57,827 nucleotides of DNA from Roseburia sp. 1XD42-69. GTDB taxonomy: Bacteria; Bacillota; Clostridia; Lachnospirales; Lachnospiraceae. The stretch is from NCBI RefSeq assembly GCF_003612565.1, contig NZ_RAZG01000023.1, positions 1-57,827 on the forward strand, in the 5' to 3' direction. The stretch's first letter is position 1, and the number at the start of each line of letters is the position of its first letter. The position numbers were made by a program, and so were the translations under genes. The notes below the pieces were generated by a model. The model was not told where the DNA came from and ran no database searches. It was given only the letters and a program-made list of their open reading frames with translations. This document shows positions 15,609-22,839 of the stretch, in pieces.

Positions 15609-16370
15609 TTATCCATTCTTACAATCTATTGACGCAAACAACGGCAAAGCTACTGTGCCATGACTAGCAATCAATACTAATATCGTTATAATTATACCTA
15701 ATGCTGCCCAACCAGCTCCTCCTTCCATAGAAACTTTGTCTAATACTTTTTCCCATACTTCTGATGCATAAAACACCTCACTATTTTTTTCCTGCGCCTT
15801 TTTCTTTTTATTTGATACACCCGGCTGATTCACATATCCCCAATAAATCATTCCTGGCTTAAAAAAATAATATGTATAATACCTAATATTTACACCTTGA
15901 TGAATTTTGCTGGGAATTGTCCAACCATGGGGGTCAAACGTTGTTCCTCTTTTATTTATTGCAATTTCTTCATGGTTCCTTTTAGCAGTTTCTTCCAGTG
16001 CAAATATATACCCTTCTCTCTGCCCAACTCCATTTGTTTCTTTATCTAAATTGAGCACCTGAGAATTTGGCTTTAACTCATACACTTCACACTCCCCCTG
16101 ACCATTATCCTCTAAAAAGAAATCAATGTACCCTATCCCCGAATCAGAATTAGGATAATTTTCTACTCTATGCTCTGTATCCCCAGGAAACCTTCTTTTA
16201 AATTCGGCTTGTAGTAATCGATGTGCCTCATCACCTTCTTTCACCGTATAATACCCCAACGGATCCCAATAACGCAGTGGATTACAATAACAATAAGAAA
16301 ACCCATTCAAAGACTCCGGAATCCACAAACTTCCTCCAAAGGCATCCTTAGCCACAAATCTTCCCTCCAT
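15609..16370 (-). CDS. orphan Rhs core fragment with PD-(D/E)XK-like nuclease tip
   Basis: A 253-residue frame holding only the end of an Rhs core ('GFSYCYCNPLRYWDPLGYY') and a toxin tip that closely parallels the last 216 residues of Rhs2. It keeps the likely nuclease residues (D in 'GYIDFFL', E and K in 'EVYELKP') and the C-terminal hydrophobic stretch 'GWAALGIIITILVLIAS'. The homology continues upstream to about 16415, but a 2-base insertion near 16377-16382 breaks the frame. The ATG at 16370 replaces a Lys codon of the core and has no ribosome binding site. It is probably not expressed as a toxin, but it can serve as a donor tip by recombination with Rhs2. Confidence 0.7.
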   Translation of the reverse strand: MEGRFVAKDAFGGSLWIPESLNGFSYCYCNPLRYWDPLGYYTVKEGDEAHRLLQAEFKRRFPGDTEHRVENYPNSDSGIGYIDFFLEDNGQGECEVYELKPNSQVLNLDKETNGVGQREGYIFALEETAKRNHEEIAINKRGTTFDPHGWTIPSKIHQGVNIRYYTYYFFKPGMIYWGYVNQPGVSNKKKKAQEKNSEVFYASEVWEKVLDKVSMEGGAGWAALGIIITILVLIASHGTVALPLFASIDCKNG

Positions 16371-16415
16371 GGGCAGATATATTCCCTTGCTTGGGCAAAA
16401 TAGTTCCCTGTAAAA

Positions 16416-16867
16416 TAAGCTTCGTTCAATGCCTCACGTTCCCGATACATCTTCCAATGCCTTTCGTTTTCAGCCAAGATTTCCTCCAGCGGTCTTCTGA
16501 TTTCACTAAATATTTTTTCACCTTTTTCTTCAATAATTCTTTTAAAAAGATATAGAATCTGTTCCAGTTCTTCCTCGTCTTTAAAATGCAGACAATCCCC
16601 AGAAAAACCTTCCTGGAATTCAGAATCTATCAGCCGATATGCTTCTATATGTTTCGTCCCAATAAATGTCATTCTAATATCCCATCCCCCTCTGTACCAA
16701 TCAAATATAATAAACCAAATCCTCTGAGGCGTTTAATATTCGTTTTCCTTTTTTCGCAGAAAAACATAATCCGTACTACCTCCATCCCGTGAAGCCCCCT
16801 TATAATAAAAACCCAGGTTCTCTGCTGACTCTCCTATTATCTTTTTTATCATTTTTGCTCTGTTCAT
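16416..16867 (-). pseudogene. truncated immunity gene, fused to orphan Rhs fragment
   Basis: Starts with MNRAKMIKKIIGESAENLGF, like copy C, and then meets a TAA at 16733-16735 in place of codon 45, a Glu in its relatives. Homology continues in frame after the stop ('WDIRMTFIGTKHIEAYRLIDS') through about residue 150. At about 16415 the sequence switches to Rhs core ('FTGNYFAQAREY'). It is therefore both nonsense-mutated and truncated by a recombination joint. Confidence 0.8.
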
Positions 16868-16951
16868 ACTTTTATCTCCCTCATGCAAGTTTTTAACATC
16901 TGTCTTTTTCCGAAAAAACCGAAAAACTATATCACTGTTTCTCCTGGATAA
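16852..16951. repeat. 100-bp direct repeat, copy 2
   Basis: Second copy of the array joint repeat, identical by eye to 13869-13968 and 2983 bp away. It covers the end of immunity copy A, the spacer and the start of the truncated copy. Confidence 0.9.
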
Positions 16952-17721
16952 ATACTAAAGTCCCCTAAAATTGACAAATAATCATCTATCTTCCTTTCCC
17001 AATACCAGCAAACCACCATTAACGGTATTTTATATAAAGAACCGCTCTCCCCCCTAACTTCACAAGTTTTGTTTTTATCATCCCACACCCATTCTCCTCC
17101 ACGCCGCCTGATTAACTGGTCTCCATATATCGCCGCCATTCCTAGTAGAAATTCCTCCACATCTTCAAATTTTTCATCTTTCTTCTCAAAAATCAGTCCG
17201 CACATGGTACGGATAAGTTTTGCTGTAAACTGTGTATTTTCCAAACCATACATTTTTCTGTATGTCGTATTTAAAGTGTGACGTTCCTGATACAGTCTCT
17301 GATGCATGTTTTGTTTTCTCTGGATTTCCATGATTTCTTCCGGGCTTCTTTTGCAGGCGCTGAATATCTTTTCTCCTTTCTCCTCAATGATTTTTTTGAA
17401 TAAATGCAAAATCTGTTCCAACTCCTCCTCGCTTTGAAAATGCAGACTGCCATGAAGCATTCCTTTCTGGAACTTTGATTCTATCAGACTGCCCCCTTCT
17501 ATATAATCTCTTCCTATAAAAGTCAGCCTGATATCCCAGCTACCGTTATAATTATTAAATATGCTAATCCAGATGCTCTGCTCCATTTCATATTCACTTT
17601 CTTTTTTCTTCTCAAATACATAATCCGTTCCATTTCCATCCCGAGAAGCCCCCGTATAATAAAATTCATATTTTTCTGCTATACTTCCGATTACTTTTTT
17701 TATTATTTTTGCTCTGCACAT
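16927..17721 (-). CDS. Rhs2 immunity protein, array copy A
   Basis: 264 residues, beginning 12 bases after the Rhs2 stop with AAGGAGG before its ATG, so it is the expected cognate immunity protein of the Rhs2 nuclease tip. From residue about 25 onward it is nearly the same as copy C (13944-14738). The first about 24 residues differ more (MCRAKIIKKVIGSIAEKYEF), which suggests a mosaic gene or gene conversion. Soluble; two-domain layout as in copy C. It would act in the cytosol by binding the incoming or endogenous tip. Confidence 0.75.
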   Translation of the reverse strand: MCRAKIIKKVIGSIAEKYEFYYTGASRDGNGTDYVFEKKKESEYEMEQSIWISIFNNYNGSWDIRLTFIGRDYIEGGSLIESKFQKGMLHGSLHFQSEEELEQILHLFKKIIEEKGEKIFSACKRSPEEIMEIQRKQNMHQRLYQERHTLNTTYRKMYGLENTQFTAKLIRTMCGLIFEKKDEKFEDVEEFLLGMAAIYGDQLIRRRGGEWVWDDKNKTCEVRGESGSLYKIPLMVVCWYWERKIDDYLSILGDFSIYPGETVI

Positions 17722-17733
17722 ATTTTCCTCCTT

Positions 17734-20700
17734 TTATCCATTTTTACAATCTACTGACGCAAACAAAGGTAATGCTACTGTACCTTGGCTGGCAATAAAT
17801 ACCAATATAGCTACAATTAATCCTAATACTGCCCAACCAGCACCTCCTTCCATAGCTACTTTATCTATTACATTTTCCCATAATTCCGAAGCTTCAACCA
17901 CTTCACCAATTTTTCCTTCACCTTCTTTTTTCTTCCTTCTATTTGATACACCTGGCTGATTCACATGCCCCCAATAAATCATTCCTGGCCTAACAAAGTA
18001 AAATGTATAATATCTGATATTTTTTGTACCCAAATGAATTTTACTCGGCATCGTCCAACCGTGAGGATCAAAAGTCTTACCTTTTTCATTAATATTTATT
18101 TCTTCTTTTTTATTATTAGCAGTTATCTGTAACGCCTCTATATACCCTTCTCTTTGACCAACTCCATTTGTTTCATCATCTAAATTAAATAATTGAGTGA
18201 TTGGTTTTATCTCATACACTTCAGCCACACCTTGACCGTTATCCTTTAAATATAAATCTATCTTTCCTTTTCCTGAGTCAGAATTTGGATTATTTTGAAC
18301 TGGATATTCTGCATATCCATTTGGAACCCTTCTCTTAAATTCATCTTGCAGCATATTATGAGCCTCCACCCCTTCCGCCGCCGTATAATACCCCAACGGA
18401 TCCCAATAACGCAGTGGATTACAATAACAATAAGAAAACCCATTGAAAGACTCTGGAATCTCCAAACTTCCTCCAAAGGCATCCTTTGCCGCAAACCTTC
18501 CCTCCTTGGGCAGATATTCCCTTGCTTGGGCAAAATAGTTCCCTGTAAAAGAATCTTTGTAATATCCTGTAAATCCAAAGGGCAAAATGCCATCCCAGAT
18601 TCCATCCTGCAAATTCCCAAACTCGTCATAATCATTGTTTTCTTCCATCTTGCCATTGCCGTAAAACAGACGAACCGGGGTAGCCATCTCATCCCTTAAG
18701 ACAAACTGACAGAATTTGCCTCTGTCCACCCCCAAAAGCCCCTCATCCCACAAATAGTTTTTTATACATAGGTCTCTCCCTGCCTCCTCCCTCTTTTCCT
18801 GGAGCATATTGTGATATCCCCTGGTGAGGTCAGGAACATAATCCGTCCTGGTTACCACATCACCCCCGGCTTCCCTGGATATTCGTTTCTCTGCGCCTAC
18901 CCGCTGTCCCATGCCGTTATAAAGATATTTTACCATAGTATCCCCTGACTGGTAACAAAAAACCCGGTTGGTCCCATCATATACATAAGCTGCAATTTTC
19001 TCCCCATTTTCAAAAAACTCTGTCAGATTCCCCCTTTTATCATAGGCATATTCCCTGTCCACACTGCCTTGTACAGAAATGAGCTGATTTAAGGGATTAT
19101 ACGTATACCGGCTCTCTTCCCCCTCCTGCTCCATGGATGTCCTGTTTCCAAAAACATCATATGTATAACTTCGTATCCGTCTCCCGTCCTTTTCCACTTC
19201 CGTCAAACGGTTACAGGAATCATAAGAATATCCATACCATCCCCCGGACTCTGGGATTCCCTGCCGCATTTTCTTCATAGATGCCCTGTTTCCGGCGGGG
19301 TCGTAGGAAAACTCCCACATATCCAGCACGTCCCTGTAATCTGAGTTTACAATTTTTGTAATTCTCCCGGCAGGGTCATATTCATATTCTGTCTTAACAT
19401 TTCCCGGAAACTCCTTTTTCCTCAGGCGTCCGTTTTTATCATAGCTGTACGTTACCTGGCTATCTTCGGTATGTACTTCTCCCAGACGCATGTTTTTATC
19501 ATACTTATATTCCACCCGCTTCCCTCCGGGATAAGTAACCGCAGTTTTTTCTCCCATGGTTCCATACTCGAATTCCACCTTTTGGTTTTTATAGTCAGTA
19601 ACGCTGACTGCCCTTCCAAATTTGTCCGGATTTATAAAGGTTGTGCCCAGCCAGTCTTTTATCTTGACCAGATATCCCAGGGCATTGTACTCATACTCCA
19701 CCCGTTTTTCCCCTGCATAATCCACGCTCTTTAAATTTCCCGACGCATCATAGGCAAAACTGGTTTCATAGCCCTCCCCGTCTTTCTGATATATGGTCCT
19801 TCCATAACAGTCATACTGAAAGGTTACCTGATTTCCCAGGGCATCCGTTAATACAGAAAGATTTCCTCCCGCATCACGTTCAAAAAGCGTGGCTTTATCT
19901 TTCTGTTTTATGGACGTAAGCCTGCCCATGCAGTCGTAATCATATATAGACTTTCCTCCATCCGGCTCCAGGACAGAGCAGATTTTTCCCATTGGAGAAT
20001 ATTCAAATTTTCTTATATTTCCGTTTCCGTCTCGGACTTTTATCATATTCCCCACAGAGTCATACTGATAGGCAATGCTTTCTCCCAGGTTACTGGTGAT
20101 TTCTGTCACACGGTCCAGAGGGTCATAGGCATAGAATAAAGTGTACCCTCCCTGGTCCGTCCTCTCCGTCACATTTCCATTTCCGTCATAGCAAAATTCT
20201 TCCCAGGTTCCGTCAGGAAAGCTTACTTTTTTTAAATTCCCGCCGGGATAATATTCATACTCTGTCCTAAGGCCGTTTCCCTCTGTTACGGATAAAGGCC
20301 TCCCTATGGCATTATAGCTGGTAACCCTGCAGTTTCCGTAAATATCCTTATGCTCTGTGATTCTGCCAAGAGCATCATAAACCATCTCTTCTGTCAGATC
20401 CCCCGGATGTATAATTTTCGTAATCTGTCCCCGCCAATTATATTCATAACAGGTTTTGACGCCGTCCGATTCCGTTTTCTCAGTTATTCTGTTTAATGCA
20501 TCATAGGTAAAGGATGTAACCGCACCGTCGTCATACATAATACTTGTACGGTTGCCATTTGCATCATACTCATATTTTGTCACACAGCCACACGCATCCT
20601 TATATTCTGTGACCCGGTTATTTTTGTCATAGACGTAACTCTCTTTGGAACCGTCGGGTGATATCTTCTCTGTCAAATTCCCCATATGGTCATATGCATA

Positions 20701-22602
20701 TTTTGTAACATTCCCCTCTTTATCTGTCACCGCTTCCGCTTTATTGGAAAGACCGTATTGGACAGATACCCCTTTGCCGTCATAATCTGTAACTTCAACA
20801 ATTTTCCCGTTAAAATCCCGGCGGAACATTTTTTTATCCCCAAGGGTATTTTCACTGCATACCATATCATTGTGATTATCATAGGAAAACCTGGTGGGAT
20901 TTCCATTGCCGTCCCACGCCGCCGTCACTCTGTTTAACTGGTCATATTCATATGCATAGTTTCCCTGGGCAGATGACACTTCCGTAATGTTCCCCTTTTT
21001 ATCATACGCAATTAAAAGTTCCGAATCATCTTCCAGCGTAATTTTTACGGGACGGGAATATGGGTCATAACAGAACTTTTTTACATTTCCCCCGGCATCT
21101 CTTGTCTCTGTGAGCAGTCCATTTTTATCATAAATATTTTTTAAGACAGTTCCCTCAGGAGTCTTTTTATATAAAAGCGGGTTCTTTTCATCATAGGCCA
21201 TACTTACGGTATTTCCCATAGAATCCCGCATCTCCGTAAGATTTCCTTTTTCATCATAGAGATAAGACGTCTCATTCCCCAATTTATCCACACAACGTGA
21301 CCTAAGATTTTTGTCATTATATTCGTAAATTTCTTCTCCGTCCTCATAGATTGTTTTTACGTTTCGCAGCCGCTCATCGCTTTCATACACCACCATGCTT
21401 CCATTGGGCTGCATAAGGTATGTTTTCCGGTTATCGCTGTCATATTCTATTTCTGTGACGCCGCCGTCCGGCATAGTCTGTTTTACCACCCGGTTTAAAC
21501 TGTCATACTCATTTTTTAATGCCTGGATGCCATCCGGCCGTAAAATGCTCTCCAGTTTTCCATTTTCATTATAAAAATAGGTAAAAAGAAAACCGCAGGA
21601 ATTTATTAACTGATATAATTTTCCATACCTATAGAAAATTACCGTTTTCCGCCCTGAATGGTCTTTTACCCGTATTAATCTCCCTTCCCCGTTGTATTCA
21701 TAAAACAGCTTTCCCCCATTGCCTCCGTGAACTTCAGTTAACTGCCCTTTTGCATTATAAATATAATCGTCCTGATTTCCTTCCCTGTCTCTCTTTTTTA
21801 GCAGCTTCCCTTCTATGTCAAAAATATACTCTGTACTGTCTCTGTCACAATAGCGGTATCCCTCCGGCTCCCCTGCCAGCAATCCCCCGTCTCCAAAAAG
21901 AGGCAAATATGCTTCCCCTATTGTCTTGCGGTAAGGAATTATTCTCCCCTCCCCGGTACAAAGGTTTACCAGTCCGGTTTCGCTGTCTTCCTGTACCCTC
22001 CACTCCTGGTTATGCCTCCATCCTTCCCCTAAAACCTCTGCATTTCCTATGTCAAATGCATTATAAAAGATACGAAAAGAAAGTGTGGTTCTTCCCGGAA
22101 TTACCAGATCTTCTTTTTCATAAATATAATTTCCTGTATTCATATTAATAGGATCTCCGCCAAATGCATTGCATTGGAGATTTTTCCCCAATGCCCACAA
22201 AAGCGCTCTCTGAAACCGATTTAAAAATGCCTTTATATCTATTTTATCATCATATCCCTGACCGGATGTCAGCGGCAGAATCAGCCCGCCTTTTTTACAT
22301 ATCAGAACACAGTCCATCGTGAGGGCTTCCTCTCCGTTTATCTTTTCTGATTTTTTCAATGATACTGCCGTATTCTGCCATTGCTCTGCCAAATCCATAA
22401 ACCCTTCGCATGTATGGGTGGCGGTGTTTAATTTACACTCCCCAAAGTAAGGAATATTTTTACATTCTTTGCAGTCTTTGCAATTTGCCTTTTCCTTTTT
22501 CCCACTGGTACACACTTTTTTTCTTGCCACTTTTAAATGAGAAAGTTCGCTCCCACAGATGCATATCAGTTTTGCTCCTCTAACCAGATAATCTTTGCCC
22601 AT
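17734..22602 (-). CDS. Rhs2: DUF4280 PAAR-like / YD-repeat toxin with PD-(D/E)XK-like nuclease tip
   Basis: 1622 residues. A DUF4280 PAAR-like head with many Cys occupies about 1-125 ('NIPYFGECKLN', 'LICKKGGLILPLTSGQ'). A DUF6531-type segment follows ('GGDPINMNTGNYIYEKEDLVI'), then a long YD-repeat shell, then the core 'GNYFAQAREYLPKEGRFAAKDAF...NPLRYWDPLG' ending near residue 1406. The last 216 residues are the tip. They hold 'DSGKGKIDLYL' (Asp about 1449) and 'EVYEIKP' (Glu about 1464, Lys about 1466), the spacing of a PD-(D/E)XK nuclease, and end with a hydrophobic helix 'GWAVLGLIVAILVFIAS'. The DPLG motif fits known Rhs self-cleavage sites. No signal peptide. The tip DNA is visibly more AT-rich than the shell, as expected for exchanged tips. 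Confidence 0.9.
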   Translation of the reverse strand: MGKDYLVRGAKLICICGSELSHLKVARKKVCTSGKKEKANCKDCKECKNIPYFGECKLNTATHTCEGFMDLAEQWQNTAVSLKKSEKINGEEALTMDCVLICKKGGLILPLTSGQGYDDKIDIKAFLNRFQRALLWALGKNLQCNAFGGDPINMNTGNYIYEKEDLVIPGRTTLSFRIFYNAFDIGNAEVLGEGWRHNQEWRVQEDSETGLVNLCTGEGRIIPYRKTIGEAYLPLFGDGGLLAGEPEGYRYCDRDSTEYIFDIEGKLLKKRDREGNQDDYIYNAKGQLTEVHGGNGGKLFYEYNGEGRLIRVKDHSGRKTVIFYRYGKLYQLINSCGFLFTYFYNENGKLESILRPDGIQALKNEYDSLNRVVKQTMPDGGVTEIEYDSDNRKTYLMQPNGSMVVYESDERLRNVKTIYEDGEEIYEYNDKNLRSRCVDKLGNETSYLYDEKGNLTEMRDSMGNTVSMAYDEKNPLLYKKTPEGTVLKNIYDKNGLLTETRDAGGNVKKFCYDPYSRPVKITLEDDSELLIAYDKKGNITEVSSAQGNYAYEYDQLNRVTAAWDGNGNPTRFSYDNHNDMVCSENTLGDKKMFRRDFNGKIVEVTDYDGKGVSVQYGLSNKAEAVTDKEGNVTKYAYDHMGNLTEKISPDGSKESYVYDKNNRVTEYKDACGCVTKYEYDANGNRTSIMYDDGAVTSFTYDALNRITEKTESDGVKTCYEYNWRGQITKIIHPGDLTEEMVYDALGRITEHKDIYGNCRVTSYNAIGRPLSVTEGNGLRTEYEYYPGGNLKKVSFPDGTWEEFCYDGNGNVTERTDQGGYTLFYAYDPLDRVTEITSNLGESIAYQYDSVGNMIKVRDGNGNIRKFEYSPMGKICSVLEPDGGKSIYDYDCMGRLTSIKQKDKATLFERDAGGNLSVLTDALGNQVTFQYDCYGRTIYQKDGEGYETSFAYDASGNLKSVDYAGEKRVEYEYNALGYLVKIKDWLGTTFINPDKFGRAVSVTDYKNQKVEFEYGTMGEKTAVTYPGGKRVEYKYDKNMRLGEVHTEDSQVTYSYDKNGRLRKKEFPGNVKTEYEYDPAGRITKIVNSDYRDVLDMWEFSYDPAGNRASMKKMRQGIPESGGWYGYSYDSCNRLTEVEKDGRRIRSYTYDVFGNRTSMEQEGEESRYTYNPLNQLISVQGSVDREYAYDKRGNLTEFFENGEKIAAYVYDGTNRVFCYQSGDTMVKYLYNGMGQRVGAEKRISREAGGDVVTRTDYVPDLTRGYHNMLQEKREEAGRDLCIKNYLWDEGLLGVDRGKFCQFVLRDEMATPVRLFYGNGKMEENNDYDEFGNLQDGIWDGILPFGFTGYYKDSFTGNYFAQAREYLPKEGRFAAKDAFGGSLEIPESFNGFSYCYCNPLRYWDPLGYYTAAEGVEAHNMLQDEFKRRVPNGYAEYPVQNNPNSDSGKGKIDLYLKDNGQGVAEVYEIKPITQLFNLDDETNGVGQREGYIEALQITANNKKEEININEKGKTFDPHGWTMPSKIHLGTKNIRYYTFYFVRPGMIYWGHVNQPGVSNRRKKKEGEGKIGEVVEASELWENVIDKVAMEGGAGWAVLGLIVAILVFIASQGTVALPLFASVDCKNG

Positions 22603-22655
22603 ATTCTCTCCCTGCCTTCCCCTTTCCCTTTTGGGTAAAAAATCCCATTCTTTAT

Positions 22656-22683
22656 ACTATACAATTCTCTTTCTATTTTTCAA
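22656..22683 (-). promoter_or_regulatory. promoter of the Rhs/VgrG island
   Basis: On the minus strand TTGAAA (22678-22683), 16 bases, TATAGT (22656-22661), about 50 bases before the Rhs2 start. It is the only clear promoter found for the left-pointing genes down to 4633. Confidence 0.6.
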
Positions 22684-22690
22684 TAGATTT

Positions 22691-22723
22691 GTCACGAGAT
22701 ACAGTTTTTCGTCACGAGATACA
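22691..22723. repeat. paired 13-bp direct repeats, probable activator site
   Basis: GTCACGAGATACA occurs at 22691-22703 and again at 22711-22723, 20 bp apart start to start (two helical turns), ending 7 bases from the -35 box. This is the usual place for a response-regulator dimer that activates transcription. A LytTR and several OmpR-type regulators are encoded just to the right; which one binds is unknown. Confidence 0.6.
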
Positions 22724-22751
22724 ATCTTTTTAAATTCTTCCCAAAAATATC

Positions 22752-22786
22752 AGAGAGCCTGGGCATAACTGCTGCCCAGGCTCTCT
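22752..22786 (-). terminator. rho-independent terminator of the TCS at 22840-25873
   Basis: A perfect 14-bp stem (AGAGAGCCTGGGCA with its complement, 22752-22765 and 22773-22786) followed on the minus strand by GATATTTTT. It lies between the kinase gene stop and the Rhs2 promoter. Confidence 0.85.
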
Positions 22787-22839
22787 GGCATCTTGGGGAA
22801 CCTCCCTCTTGATGTAATGAATTACCTGAAATAATTTCC

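Noticed and set aside
4633-22602. Both Rhs proteins are exactly 1622 residues, suggesting a recent whole-gene duplication.
   Set aside because: Their tips differ in length (190 and 216 residues) and sequence, and the shells differ throughout, so equal total length is chance.
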